In this document: positions 6,201-13,765 of the stretch, piece after piece | How the letters are laid out: every line of letters begins with the position of its first letter | How positions within the stretch are numbered: the first letter of the stretch is position 1 | Assembly: GCA_021828575.1 (NCBI GenBank) | Contig: JAJZEL010000158.1 | Location: forward strand, 1 to 13,765 | DNA from: Pseudomonadota bacterium | GTDB lineage: Bacteria > Pseudomonadota > Gammaproteobacteria > Burkholderiales > Ferrovaceae | Direction: 5' to 3' | Length of the DNA stretch: 13,765 nucleotides | Position numbers and translations under genes: made by a program | The notes under the pieces: model-generated | Seen by the model: only the letters and a program-made list of their open reading frames with translations | What the model was told of the DNA's origin: nothing | The model's database searches: none

Positions 6201-7229
6201 TCACAGCAAGCTGGGGGAGTTTCCCTGGCCAAAGGGCAGTCCAAAATACTGGTAAGCCAGCGGGGTGGCCATTCTCCCGCGCGGAGTCCTTTGCAGATAA
6301 CCTTGCTGGATCAGGTAGGGCTCCAGCACATCTTCAATGGTGTCCCGTTCCTCGCCAATGGCGGCAGCAAGGGTGTCCACGCCCACTGGCCCGCCGGAAA
6401 ACTTTTCAATGACGGTCATCAACAACTTGCGATCCATGAGATCAAAGCCTTGCACATCCACATCCAGCAGGCGCAGCCCGGCATCCGCCACTTCCCTGGT
6501 GACCTGTCCGGCTGCCCGCACTTCCGCATAATCACGCACCCGTCTGAGCAACCGGTTGGCAATGCGCGGAGTGCCCCTGGAACGTTGCGCAATTTCCTTC
6601 TGCCCCTCTTCATCCACCTCCATTCCCAACAGGCTGGCAGACCTTTTCACGATACGGGACAGATCCGGCACAGTGTAGAACTCAAGACGCGATACGATGC
6701 CAAAACGATCACGAAGTGGGTTTGTCAGCATGCCCGCGCGCGTGGTGGCGCCCACCAGGGTAAAAGGGGGTAAATCCAGCTTGACGGAACGAGCAGCCGG
6801 TCCCTCACCAATCATGATATCGAGCTTGAAGTCTTCCAGCGCCGGGTAAAGAATTTCCTCCACCACCGGATTCAGGCGATGAATTTCGTCAATAAACAAG
6901 ACGTCGTGGGATTCAAGGTTAGTGAGCAAGGCTGCGAGATCCCCCGCCCTTTCCAGCACCGGCCCGGAAGTCTGGTGCAGCCGGGCGCCCATTTCATGAG
7001 CGATGATGTGTGCCAACGTGGTTTTACCCAATCCCGGAGGGCCAAACAACAGGGTATGGTCCAGCGGTTCTCCCCGTTTTCTGGCTGCCTCGAGAAATAT
7101 GGCCAGCTGATCGCGCACCCTCTCCTGGCCCACGTATTCTGCCAGCAAGCGGGGGCGAAGGGCGCGCTCCAGGGTAAACTCCTGGGGCGAAGCGGAGCTG
7201 GCGGTGATCAGGCGTTCGCTTTCAATCAT
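6201..7229 (-). CDS. ruvB: Holliday junction branch migration helicase RuvB
   Basis: RuvB is the hexameric AAA+ motor that drives branch migration with RuvA. The 342-residue product carries Walker A GPPGLGKT (63-70), Walker B LFIDE (111-115), sensor 1 GATTRAG (160-166), LRDRFGI (172-178) with the arginine-finger region, sensor 2 [12 protein letters not shown] (219-230) and a C-terminal winged-helix domain (about 255-335, with [16 protein letters not shown]). Length and motifs are standard. It begins one base after ruvA and is followed by ybgC after seven bases. Confidence 0.98.
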   Translation of the reverse strand: MIESERLITASSASPQEFTLERALRPRLLAEYVGQERVRDQLAIFLEAARKRGEPLDHTLLFGPPGLGKTTLAHIIAHEMGARLHQTSGPVLERAGDLAALLTNLESHDVLFIDEIHRLNPVVEEILYPALEDFKLDIMIGEGPAARSVKLDLPPFTLVGATTRAGMLTNPLRDRFGIVSRLEFYTVPDLSRIVKRSASLLGMEVDEEGQKEIAQRSRGTPRIANRLLRRVRDYAEVRAAGQVTREVADAGLRLLDVDVQGFDLMDRKLLMTVIEKFSGGPVGVDTLAAAIGEERDTIEDVLEPYLIQQGYLQRTPRGRMATPLAYQYFGLPFGQGNSPSLL

Positions 7230-7230
7230 T

Positions 7231-7809
7231 TCATTCTGTTCTGGACAACAATTTCAAGGCCCGCCTGATGCCTTCTTCAAGAGGGATATCTGCGGGCAAC
7301 TGCTTGAGCACCCAGGCTGATTCCTTTTCATTATATCCAAGGGCGCCCAGTGCATGGCCGATTTCCAGTGCTGCAGGCACAGCCACACCAATCGGTGCCC
7401 CCCCTGGTGATTCCAGACGTTCGCGCAGTTCCAGAAGCAGTCTTTCCGCCGTTTTTTTCCCTACCCCGGGAATCCGCACCAGCGCCGCGCTATCCTGCCG
7501 CGAGACTGCAGCAGCCAGTTCGCTCACCGAGAGTCCGGACAACACCGCCAGCGCAAGACGCGGTCCCACCCCGGTAATCCTGAGCAACAGACGGAAAGCC
7601 ACGCGTTCCGGTTCCGTCAGAAAACCAAACAACAGATGAGCATCCTCACGCACCACCAGATGAGTATGAAGGGCTATTTCCTGTCCCACGGAGGGCAGAT
7701 CGCAAAAGGTGCTCATGGGAACATCCAGCTCGTAGCCCACACCACGCACATCCCGCAACACTTGAGGGGGGGTCTTGTGAAGCAACTGTCCCGTCAGGCG
7801 TCCGATCAG
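7231..7809 (-). CDS. ruvA: Holliday junction DNA helicase subunit RuvA (apparent CTG start)
   Basis: RuvA tetramers bind four-way junctions and load RuvB. The conserved N-terminus MIGRLxGxLLxKxP requires initiation at 7809, where the codon is CTG, followed by ATC GGA CGC CTG; this gives 192 residues, a normal length. The first conventional start is a TTG at 7785, which would remove eight residues and the first strand of the OB-fold. GGGTGA at 7814-7819 is a fitting ribosome site four bases before the CTG. Domain I (about 1-65) includes the acidic-pin REDA, domain II has two helix-hairpin-helix motifs (ITGVGPRLA about 78-86, IPGVGKKTA about 113-121), and domain III is the RuvB-binding C-terminus. 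The CTG overlaps the ruvC stop as CTGA, the position an ATGA overlap normally occupies. Confidence 0.93.
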   Translation of the reverse strand: MIGRLTGQLLHKTPPQVLRDVRGVGYELDVPMSTFCDLPSVGQEIALHTHLVVREDAHLLFGFLTEPERVAFRLLLRITGVGPRLALAVLSGLSVSELAAAVSRQDSAALVRIPGVGKKTAERLLLELRERLESPGGAPIGVAVPAALEIGHALGALGYNEKESAWVLKQLPADIPLEEGIRRALKLLSRTE

Positions 7810-8333
7810 CTTGTCACCCAGCGGCCACGCCGCACTGCCAGGCCCCGGTTCGTTCGTGCGGAAAATTCATGCCGGCTTTCGTGGGCATGACGTATGGCAC
7901 ATGCCAGGGCGTCGGCGGGGTCAGGCCCGGGGAGCTGGGCCAGATCCAGCAATCGGGCCACCATGGCCTGCACCTGTTCCTTGCGTGCATGACCCTGGCC
8001 CACCACAGCCTGCTTGATCTGCAATGCAGTGTATTCTGCCACTGGCAATGCACGAGAGACAGCAGCGGCAATCACGGCCCCCCGGGCCTGGCCCAACAAG
8101 AGCGTTGACTGGGGATTCACGTTCACAAATACCACCTCCACGGCAACCGCATCGGGACGATGCAGTTCAATGACTTCCTGTACTCCTTCGAACAATACCT
8201 TGAGCCGCTCCGGCAAGGTGGCCTGCTGGGGGCTACGCACCGAACCGCTGGCCACATAAGTCAACGCGGCATCCGCGTCTATCACGCCAAACCCTGTGAT
8301 GCGCAAACCTGGATCAATACCAAGAATACGGAT
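7806..8333 (-). CDS. ruvC: Crossover junction endonuclease RuvC (apparent ATC start)
   Basis: RuvC cleaves Holliday junctions as a dimer. The frame opens after a TAG at 8358-8360 and has no ATG, GTG or TTG before a TTG at 8306. Starting there would delete RILGIDPG and its catalytic Asp. Starting at the ATC at 8333 gives 175 residues with the four catalytic acidic residues at Asp7, Glu66, Asp138 and Asp141, the same spacing as in E. coli RuvC. GAGGGG at 8341-8346 is seven bases upstream of that ATC, an ideal ribosome-site distance. Other family motifs are present: [34 protein letters not shown] and [10 protein letters not shown]. It follows yebC by 24 bases and overlaps ruvA by four. Confidence 0.93.
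   Translation of the reverse strand: MRILGIDPGLRITGFGVIDADAALTYVASGSVRSPQQATLPERLKVLFEGVQEVIELHRPDAVAVEVVFVNVNPQSTLLLGQARGAVIAAAVSRALPVAEYTALQIKQAVVGQGHARKEQVQAMVARLLDLAQLPGPDPADALACAIRHAHESRHEFSARTNRGLAVRRGRWVTS
7814..7819 (-). promoter_or_regulatory. Ribosome binding site supporting the ruvA CTG start
   Basis: The minus strand reads GGGTGA-CAAG-CTG. GGTGA pairs with the 16S anti-Shine-Dalgarno end at a workable distance from the CTG at 7809. It lies inside the end of ruvC, as expected for a coupled start. Confidence 0.5.
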
Positions 8334-8340
8334 GGAAAAT

Positions 8341-8346
8341 CCCCTC
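8341..8346 (-). promoter_or_regulatory. Ribosome binding site supporting the ruvC ATC start
   Basis: The minus strand reads GAGGGG, then seven bases, then ATC at 8331-8333. This is the only good purine-rich element between yebC and ruvC, and its spacing points to the ATC rather than to the ATT two codons later or the TTG at 8306. Confidence 0.5.
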
Positions 8347-8357
8347 GAACGATTGGC

Positions 8358-9083
8358 CTAGTCGGACATGAGGGCCGTGGTGTACACAGCCTGCACGTCA
8401 TCCAGATTTTCCAGGGCATCCAGCAGTTTTTGCATGCGCACTGCCTCATCCCCTGAAAATACGGTTTCATTGATCGGCTTCATAGTCACCTCACCAAATT
8501 CCCCCTTGAAGCCCGCCTTTTCCAGCTTTTCCCGAATCGCCGGAAACTCGTAGGGCGGCGTGATCACTTCCAGAGCCCCATCATCGTGCGTCACCACATC
8601 ATCGGCTCCCGCATCCAGAGCGGCCTCCATGAGTGCATCTTCCGGCGTACCAGGAGCAAACACCAGTTGACCACAGTGAGTGAACAAAAACGCCACCGAG
8701 CCATCCGTTCCCAGATTCCCTCCATGCTTCGTAAAGGCATGGCGCACATCTGCAACCGTTCTGGTCTTGTTGTCCGTCAGACAATCCACCATGACTGCCG
8801 CGCCATTGATGCCATAACCCTCGTAGCGCACTTCCTCGTAACTGACGCCTTCAAGATCACCACTGCCCCGCTTGATAGCCCGTTCTATGGTGTCTTTGGG
8901 CATATTCTGGTCATATGCCTTTTCCACGGCGAGACGCAATCTGGGGTTGCTGCCAATATCCCCGCCACCCATGCGGGCAGCCACGGTAATTTCTTTGATG
9001 AGGCGTGTGAAAATCTTGCCGCGCTTGGCATCAGTAGCGGCTTTCTTGTGCTTGATGTTGGCCCACTTGGAATGTCCTGCCAC
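8358..9083 (-). CDS. yebC: YebC/PmpR family translation-associated protein
   Basis: YebC-family proteins were long annotated as transcriptional regulators; recent work on bacterial and mitochondrial members (TACO1) shows a role in translation through proline-rich stretches. The 241-residue product starts at a GTG (9083) that gives the canonical N-terminus [20 protein letters not shown], with a purine-rich AGGGAAAA upstream. Further family motifs are [57 protein letters not shown] and [14 protein letters not shown]. Length is standard. The frame extends 20 codons upstream to an ATG near 9125-9143, but that part is not conserved. It heads the minus-strand gene string, 24 bases before ruvC. Confidence 0.96.
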   Translation of the reverse strand: MAGHSKWANIKHKKAATDAKRGKIFTRLIKEITVAARMGGGDIGSNPRLRLAVEKAYDQNMPKDTIERAIKRGSGDLEGVSYEEVRYEGYGINGAAVMVDCLTDNKTRTVADVRHAFTKHGGNLGTDGSVAFLFTHCGQLVFAPGTPEDALMEAALDAGADDVVTHDDGALEVITPPYEFPAIREKLEKAGFKGEFGEVTMKPINETVFSGDEAVRMQKLLDALENLDDVQAVYTTALMSD

Positions 9084-9105
9084 GTCGTTTTCCCTGTTCG
9101 TTTTC

Positions 9106-9132
9106 AATGCCGGTTCATCCGGCATTTTAACA
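9106..9132 (-). promoter_or_regulatory. Candidate yebC promoter overlapped by a hairpin
   Basis: On the minus strand TGTTAAAAT (9124-9132) is an extended -10 element (TGn plus TAAAAT), with no good -35. It overlaps a perfect 8-bp inverted repeat, AATGCCGG-TTCAT-CCGGCATT on the plus strand (9106-9126). The repeat would span the -10 and transcript start and could be an operator or a 5' leader hairpin. On the plus strand the repeat is followed by TT only, so a terminator is unlikely. No clear slmA promoter was recognised in the same 116-bp gap. Confidence 0.35.
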
Positions 9133-9199
9133 CGGCCGGTCACGCGCTTTCTCCACCAGTGGTACCATCAGCCCTCCAACAACGGCGGGATGAACATGC

Positions 9200-9814
9200 A
9201 TGAAACCTGGTGAGCGTCGCGATCATATCCTTCAGACCCTGGCAGCCATGCTGGAACAACCCATGGCTGAAAAAACCACCACCGCCAATCTGGCGAGACA
9301 TCTTGGCCTGTCAGAAGCCGCTCTATACCGTCACTTCGCCAGCAAGGCCCAGATGTTTGAAGGACTCATCGCCTTCATCGAGGAAACTCTGTTTGGTCGC
9401 ATCAACCGCATCCTTGCAGAACGAACGGGAGGCCTGGCTCAGGTGGAAGCCATTTTGTCCCTGCTGTTGGGTTTTTCGGAAAAAAACCCCGGCATGACCC
9501 GGGTGCTGATCGGTGACGCACTGGTGAATGAAAATGAACGGTTGCAAATGCGCATCAATCAGGTACATGACCGGATCGAAGCCACATTGCGCCAAAGCAT
9601 GCGGCTGGCCATGGCTGAAAACGAACTGCCTGCAGTCACACCTGCTCAGGAATACGCCAACCTGGCGCTATGTTTCGTGATTGGGCGCTGGCACCAATTT
9701 GCCAAAAGCGGATTCCGGCGTTCTCCCCTGGCAGGCTGGGAACAGGCCTGGCAACTGTTGCACCATGCCCCCGCCTCCACCGTCATGCCCGCCTTTCAGG
9801 CTGGCCATCCATAG
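9200..9814 (+). CDS. slmA: Nucleoid occlusion factor SlmA (TetR family)
   Basis: SlmA binds DNA sites spread over the chromosome and stops FtsZ assembly over the nucleoid. The 204-residue product has a TetR helix-turn-helix (about 27-46: TTANLARHLGLSEAALYRHF). The SlmA-type segments SKAQMFEGLIAFIEETLFGRIN and LLLGFSEKNPGMTRVLIGDAL separate it from ordinary TetR regulators. The C-terminal part is less conserved (FVIGRWHQFAKSGFRRSP). It is divergent from yebC and convergent with the GH15 gene, whose stop is 17 bases away; no terminator was seen there. An A AAA AAC heptamer in phase with the reading frame and a short hairpin lie at 9469-9503. A plain TetR regulator is the alternative, but the match to SlmA is good. 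Confidence 0.88.
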   Translation: MKPGERRDHILQTLAAMLEQPMAEKTTTANLARHLGLSEAALYRHFASKAQMFEGLIAFIEETLFGRINRILAERTGGLAQVEAILSLLLGFSEKNPGMTRVLIGDALVNENERLQMRINQVHDRIEATLRQSMRLAMAENELPAVTPAQEYANLALCFVIGRWHQFAKSGFRRSPLAGWEQAWQLLHHAPASTVMPAFQAGHP

Positions 9815-9831
9815 GAACGCCACCGAACAGT

Positions 9832-11610
9832 TCAGAACGCCTGATCCCAACGCCTGGACAGGCGAATGGCCGCGTTGATCAGCCCTACCATACTGTAGGT
9901 CTGGACAAAATTTCCCCAGGGTTCACCCGTTACCGGGTCCAGATGTTCCGACAACAAGCCATGTCGATTACTGTGGCTCATGAGTCTTTCGAACAGACTC
10001 CTGGCTTCTTCCCGACGGTCTAGCGCGGCCAGCGCATTGACGTACCAGAACGAGCACACGACAAAGGCATTCCTGGGCTCTCCGAAATCATCAGCCTCTA
10101 CATACCTGAAAATGTAATCACCACGACGCAACTCTTTCTCCACAGCTTCGACAGTAGCCGCAAAACGCGGATCCTTTGCGTCCAGAAAACCCACTTCCGT
10201 CAGCAGCAACAAAGTGGCGTCCATGGCATTGCCCTCAAAAGTGGAGACAAACGATCCACGTGTTTCGTTCCAGGCACGTTTTTCGATGACGGTACGAATC
10301 CGGTCCGCATGTCCGTGCCAGTGGATTGCCCTGTCTTTCAGGTCAAGATGATCTGCCATAAGCCCCAGACGATTGCATGCCGCCCAGCACATGACAGCAG
10401 AAAACGTATGCACCCTGGCGTTGCCACGCAACTCCCAGGGTCCTGCGTCAGGCTGGTCATGACATTTCACGGCCTGCTCACCCAAAGGTTCAAGCTTGTG
10501 AAAGAGGGTACGGTTTCCACGACGAGCCAATCGCTGATCGAAGAACACATGGGCTGCCGACAGGATGGCTGAGCCGTAGACATCGTGCTGCGTCTGTGCA
10601 TAGGCCTGGTTCCCAACGCGCACGGGTCCCATGCCACGGTATCCAGGCAATGCCGGTGCTTCCTTTTCCTCCAAATGGGAACGACCATCGATACCATACA
10701 CAGGCTGCAGATCATGGCTGGGTGAGTTGGAGGCCACATTGATGATGTATCCGAGATAGCGCTCCATGGTACGAGTGGCACCCAACCGGTTCAAGGTATT
10801 CACCACGAAATAGCTGTCACGCAGCCAGCAGTAACGGTAGTCCCAGTTGCGAGTGCTGTTTGCAGCCTCGGGAATGGATGTGGTCATGGCAGCCACAATG
10901 GCGCCGGTATCATCATATGCATTCAGTTTCAGGGTGATGGCAGAACGGATCACCTTGTCCTGCCACTCATAGGGAATACCCAGGGTGCGCACCCATTCCT
11001 GCCAGTAACGAACCGTTTCCTCAAGAAAACGCCTCCCCACTTCCGTGGAAGATTCATGAACCGTCTCGTCCGGTCCGAGAAGAACAGTGATCGTGTCTTC
11101 AAGAAAAAATGGAGTTTCCTGCATCACTGCTGTAAGGGAAGCGTTGGTGGTCAACCTGAGCACCAGATCGGTCAACACATAACGAATGTGGTGACTGCCC
11201 CAGGTCAATTCGGGACGCTCCGCTCCGTAATTGCCTGCAGGGCGCACGCGCAATACAACGCGCGGACTGCCTGACAGCCTCCGGATACGACGCACCAGCA
11301 TCATGGGCCGGAAACGCCGTCCATACTGACCAAATCGGGGGGCAAAATCAGTGATCTCTATGAGGCCACCGTGCTTGTCCCTGAGTCGGGTGATCAGAAT
11401 GGCGGTATTCTCCATGTAGGTTTGTTCCGAATGCTCCCAATCCGCCAATTCGACGGAAAAGAAACCATAGTCATCATCCGGCCTAAGCAGTGAACAGAAC
11501 ACCGGGTCCCCGTCAAATCTTGGAAAACAACTCCAGACGATCCGTGCGTGCGGATCCACCAGAGCCGCCACATTGCAATTGCCAATCAATGCCAAATCCA
11601 AACTTTTCAT
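9832..11610 (-). CDS. Glycoside hydrolase family 15 protein (glucoamylase/trehalase-like)
   Basis: GH15 enzymes are inverting exo-acting alpha-glucosidases, including glucoamylases and bacterial trehalases. The 592-residue product has no signal peptide, so it is probably cytoplasmic. An N-terminal beta-sandwich domain (about 1-205: LIGNCNVAALVDPHARIVW) precedes an (alpha/alpha)6 barrel. The hallmark RNWDYRYCWLRDS lies at about 254-266. GPWELRG at about 390-396 holds the likely general acid Glu393, and LLSEHLDPVTGE holds the likely base Glu555, both assigned by family pattern. The ATG at 11610 overlaps the otsB stop as ATGA, with GGGGA just upstream; a second ATG at 11616 lacks space for a ribosome site. 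Coupling to otsB points to trehalose or a related alpha-glucoside as substrate, which the sequence alone does not settle. Confidence 0.9.
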   Translation of the reverse strand: MKSLDLALIGNCNVAALVDPHARIVWSCFPRFDGDPVFCSLLRPDDDYGFFSVELADWEHSEQTYMENTAILITRLRDKHGGLIEITDFAPRFGQYGRRFRPMMLVRRIRRLSGSPRVVLRVRPAGNYGAERPELTWGSHHIRYVLTDLVLRLTTNASLTAVMQETPFFLEDTITVLLGPDETVHESSTEVGRRFLEETVRYWQEWVRTLGIPYEWQDKVIRSAITLKLNAYDDTGAIVAAMTTSIPEAANSTRNWDYRYCWLRDSYFVVNTLNRLGATRTMERYLGYIINVASNSPSHDLQPVYGIDGRSHLEEKEAPALPGYRGMGPVRVGNQAYAQTQHDVYGSAILSAAHVFFDQRLARRGNRTLFHKLEPLGEQAVKCHDQPDAGPWELRGNARVHTFSAVMCWAACNRLGLMADHLDLKDRAIHWHGHADRIRTVIEKRAWNETRGSFVSTFEGNAMDATLLLLTEVGFLDAKDPRFAATVEAVEKELRRGDYIFRYVEADDFGEPRNAFVVCSFWYVNALAALDRREEARSLFERLMSHSNRHGLLSEHLDPVTGEPWGNFVQTYSMVGLINAAIRLSRRWDQAF

Positions 11611-12350
11611 GAACATCCCCTGACTGCACTGTTCAACCAGGTCCTGACAGCAACCACATCCGGCAAACGGAACCGGGCACAACTTCTGCCTGAACCCACC
11701 TTTATGGAAATCCCATTGCGTTTGTTGACTTCAAGGAAACCCCGTTCATCGCTCACATCATCACCGATAAATACGGGTATTCGTCCACGAAAAGGCGGTT
11801 CGGACATATATTCACCAATGACCGTCCCCTTGTCCCTGCCAGAGGGCTTGACTTCAACAACCCGCTTGCCGGTTTGCAGTTCAAGATGGGGGCCCACTTC
11901 GCGCACAAGGTCCGTCATCAACCGGTGCACATAGGAAGCCAACTCGGGGGCCTGCCGATAATGCAGGGCCAGAGTCAGTCCCTTGTCTTCAAACATCAAT
12001 TCGGAATGACGCGTCAGCACTGGTTCCAGAGCCTTGCGAATGGCGCTCATGGCCATGGGTGGCGCATCGTGCATCCAGAACTTGCCTTCGGAATCCTTTC
12101 GCTCCAGTCCATGCTGCCCCGAAAGAGGCAACTGCAGTGAACCCAGTCTTCTCTCCAGATCTGCCACAGACCGTCCGCTGACAAGTGCCACCGCACCACC
12201 GCTGCAGTCATACAGGCATCTCAACAGTTCCAGCAAAGTGGCGTCCACATGCACGGTATCCGGCGTCTGGGCAATGGCGATCAGGGTCCCATCCACATCC
12301 AGAAAAAATGCCCAGTCTGTTCTTGCCTCGGGAGGTTTCAGGTAAGGCAT
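11607..12350 (-). CDS. otsB: Trehalose-6-phosphate phosphatase OtsB
   Basis: OtsB removes the phosphate from trehalose-6-phosphate, the second step of the OtsAB route. The 247-residue product is a HAD-superfamily enzyme: motif I DVDGTL with nucleophile Asp18 and acid/base Asp20, motif II LVSGRS (Ser58), motif III lysine in GRDKGT (Lys174) and motif IV IGDDVSDERGF (195-205). TPP-type cap motifs include GQHGLER and VVEVKPSG. The start has GGAGAG at 12358-12363. It lies three bases after otsA and overlaps the GH15 gene by four, so the three are probably one transcript. Confidence 0.95.
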   Translation of the reverse strand: MPYLKPPEARTDWAFFLDVDGTLIAIAQTPDTVHVDATLLELLRCLYDCSGGAVALVSGRSVADLERRLGSLQLPLSGQHGLERKDSEGKFWMHDAPPMAMSAIRKALEPVLTRHSELMFEDKGLTLALHYRQAPELASYVHRLMTDLVREVGPHLELQTGKRVVEVKPSGRDKGTVIGEYMSEPPFRGRIPVFIGDDVSDERGFLEVNKRNGISIKVGSGRSCARFRLPDVVAVRTWLNSAVRGCS

Positions 12351-12353
12351 CCG

Positions 12354-13765
12354 TCAACTCTCCATGTCCTGGTTTTTGTCCGATAGTCGGTTTCGTTTGC
12401 GAATGGCAGCAGCGTCCAGCAACATGCGCCCTGCCCAACGATACACATTGAACTCGGCAATGAGTCCCCGCATCAGCCTCAACCGGTCACGCTGCTCATC
12501 TTCCGGCATGATCAAGGCCATGTGCAAGGCTGCCGCACACTGATCTGCGTCATACGGATTGACGATCAAGGCTTCTGCCAGTTCCCTGGCTGCTCCGGTA
12601 AACCGGGAAAGGATGAGCACTCCCCGATTGTCGTCCCGTGCAGCCACGAATTCCTTGGCCACGAGATTCATGCCGTCATGCAGACTGCTGACGAAGCACA
12701 AGTCGGCTGCCCGATAGTATTCATAAACGTCACGTGGCTCATGGTGCTCGATCCTGAGCAACAGGGGTGGCGGACCTGAGCCCTTGAAGCGTTCGTTGAT
12801 TCGGTCTGCCAGGGCGAGCACCTGCAGTTCATGATGCCGGTATTCTTCAATGCTCGTGCGGGTGGGAGCAGCAATCTGGATAAAGGTGAATTTGCCAGCC
12901 CACTGGGGATTCAGTTCAAGCAGACGCTCAACTGCCAGAAAACGCTCCATGATTCCCTTGGTGTAGTCCAGACGGTCCACACCAACTCCGATCTTGTGTT
13001 CGGGTGGCAACCCGTTCAAACGCAAGACATGTTCACGACAATCAAGCACCGTCTTCTGCACCATTTCAGGTTCGGGGGGCCAGGCAATGGAAATGGGATA
13101 ATGACGTACTGCCGTCGGTTTTCCGCCATAAGACACGGTAAAGGATTCCCGGTCCACACGGGCTTCGATTGAACGGTCCACCGTATCCAGAAAATTGTTG
13201 CAGTGAAACTGGGTATGGAAGCCCAGAATACTGCTCCCCAGCACCCCCGTCAGCACTTCTTCGCGCCACGGACATATGGCAAAGGATTCAGGATTGGGCC
13301 ATGGAATATGCCAGAACGTGATGATGATGGCATCGGGAAGTTCTTCCTTGATCATTTTTGGCAACAGTGCGAAATGATAATCCTGCACCAGTACGATGGG
13401 AGCCTTGGTTCTGGCTTCGCTGATGACGGCCTCGGCAAATTTCCTGTTCACCTTCAAATACTGCGCCCAGTCACTAGAACGAAAGGTAGGGCGTACATGA
13501 GCAATATGGCACAGGGGCCATAACCCCTCATTGGAAAACCCGTAGTAATACCCGGCTTCTTCCTCTTCCGTCAGCCAGACGCGACGAATCTTGTAGGCAG
13601 GGTTTTCAGGGGGGACGGCCACCTTGTCGTTTTCATCCACCACCTGGCGATCGGCAGACCCACTCCCATGCGCGATCCAGATGCCTGAACAGGCTCTCAT
13701 GATGGGCTCCAGGGCCGTGACCATACCACTGGCAGGGCGCTGGACTTCAATGGCATCTCCAACAC
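12354..13765 (-). CDS. otsA: Trehalose-6-phosphate synthase OtsA (partial, 5' end beyond window)
   Basis: OtsA (glycosyltransferase family 20) joins glucose from UDP-glucose, or a similar donor, to glucose-6-phosphate. About 470 codons are visible and the frame is still open at the right edge. The sequence before the internal ATG at 13724 ([21 protein letters not shown]) is conserved in the family, so that ATG is not the start. Motifs seen are [74 protein letters not shown] (donor and phosphate-binding Arg/Lys), and [19 protein letters not shown] near the end. The [11 protein letters not shown] region marks the longer bacterial OtsA subgroup, which usually has extra N-terminal sequence. Glucosylglycerol-phosphate synthase is a related alternative, but the adjacent otsB favours trehalose. 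Confidence 0.93.
   Translation of the reverse strand, partial: VGDAIEVQRPASGMVTALEPIMRACSGIWIAHGSGSADRQVVDENDKVAVPPENPAYKIRRVWLTEEEEAGYYYGFSNEGLWPLCHIAHVRPTFRSSDWAQYLKVNRKFAEAVISEARTKAPIVLVQDYHFALLPKMIKEELPDAIIITFWHIPWPNPESFAICPWREEVLTGVLGSSILGFHTQFHCNNFLDTVDRSIEARVDRESFTVSYGGKPTAVRHYPISIAWPPEPEMVQKTVLDCREHVLRLNGLPPEHKIGVGVDRLDYTKGIMERFLAVERLLELNPQWAGKFTFIQIAAPTRTSIEEYRHHELQVLALADRINERFKGSGPPPLLLRIEHHEPRDVYEYYRAADLCFVSSLHDGMNLVAKEFVAARDDNRGVLILSRFTGAARELAEALIVNPYDADQCAAALHMALIMPEDEQRDRLRLMRGLIAEFNVYRWAGRMLLDAAAIRKRNRLSDKNQDMES

Noticed and set aside
7451..7457. Run of seven A/T in ruvA as a slippage site
   Set aside because: The run encodes the conserved [12 protein letters not shown] helix-hairpin-helix motif, the frame is intact, and the phase does not form a classic -1 heptamer.
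9190..9213. Short leader ORF (MNMHETW) overlapping the slmA start
   Set aside because: No ribosome site with proper spacing, no regulatory codon pattern, and it overlaps the slmA start region only by chance alternation of ATGs.
9851..9864. CGCCTGGACAGGCG inverted repeat near the slmA/GH15 convergent ends
   Set aside because: The stem is five or six pairs, has no U-rich tail in either direction, and lies within the GH15 coding sequence. It does not qualify as a terminator.
1..13765. CRISPR arrays, insertion sequences, phage genes, defence systems or toxin-antitoxin pairs
   Set aside because: No regularly spaced repeats, transposase, integrase or phage-like genes were seen. Apart from the left edge the window is packed with conserved housekeeping and trehalose genes.

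Overview
The window reads as a chromosomal segment of a Gram-negative proteobacterium, most likely beta- or gammaproteobacterial. It carries a complete Tol-Pal gene set fused to ruvC-ruvA-ruvB and yebC, with a divergent slmA, an arrangement typical of those classes. Species cannot be fixed from the sequence. GC is moderate to high through most of the window and visibly lower in the first ~900 bases.

Layout. (1) 1-804, plus strand: the end of an unidentified reading frame runs into a GAF-GGDEF diguanylate cyclase that has lost its start and most of its GAF domain. (2) 898-1073, minus strand: two adjacent tRNA-Lys genes (CTT and TTT anticodons) with a good sigma-70-type promoter just upstream. 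(3) 1123-9083, minus strand: a tightly packed gene string in transcriptional order yebC-ruvC-ruvA-ruvB-ybgC-tolQ-tolR-tolA-tolB-pal-cpoB. Most junctions overlap or are separated by a few bases; the wider gap before pal holds a possible internal promoter, and a strong hairpin sits at the pal/cpoB junction. (4) 9200-9814, plus strand: slmA, divergent from yebC across a 116-bp gap. (5) 9832-13765, minus strand: a trehalose cluster in the order otsA (running off the right edge), otsB and a family 15 glycoside hydrolase, convergent with slmA.

How the genes work together. YebC is a translation-associated factor, RuvABC resolves Holliday junctions, YbgC is an acyl-CoA thioesterase, and TolQRAB-Pal-CpoB couples outer-membrane constriction and peptidoglycan synthesis to division. 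SlmA blocks FtsZ assembly over the nucleoid. The left and middle parts are therefore envelope, division and DNA-repair housekeeping. The right part makes trehalose from nucleotide-glucose and glucose-6-phosphate (OtsA, then OtsB), with a GH15 enzyme that may trim or recycle alpha-glucosides.

Most of the window is ordinary core genome and no new multi-gene system is visible. The points most worth checking are small: ruvC and ruvA have no ATG, GTG or TTG at the only start positions that give complete proteins (ATC and CTG are the apparent starts); a perfect 12-bp hairpin with a U-rich tail covers the ATG of cpoB; and the left edge holds a gene-truncating junction next to a tRNA gene.
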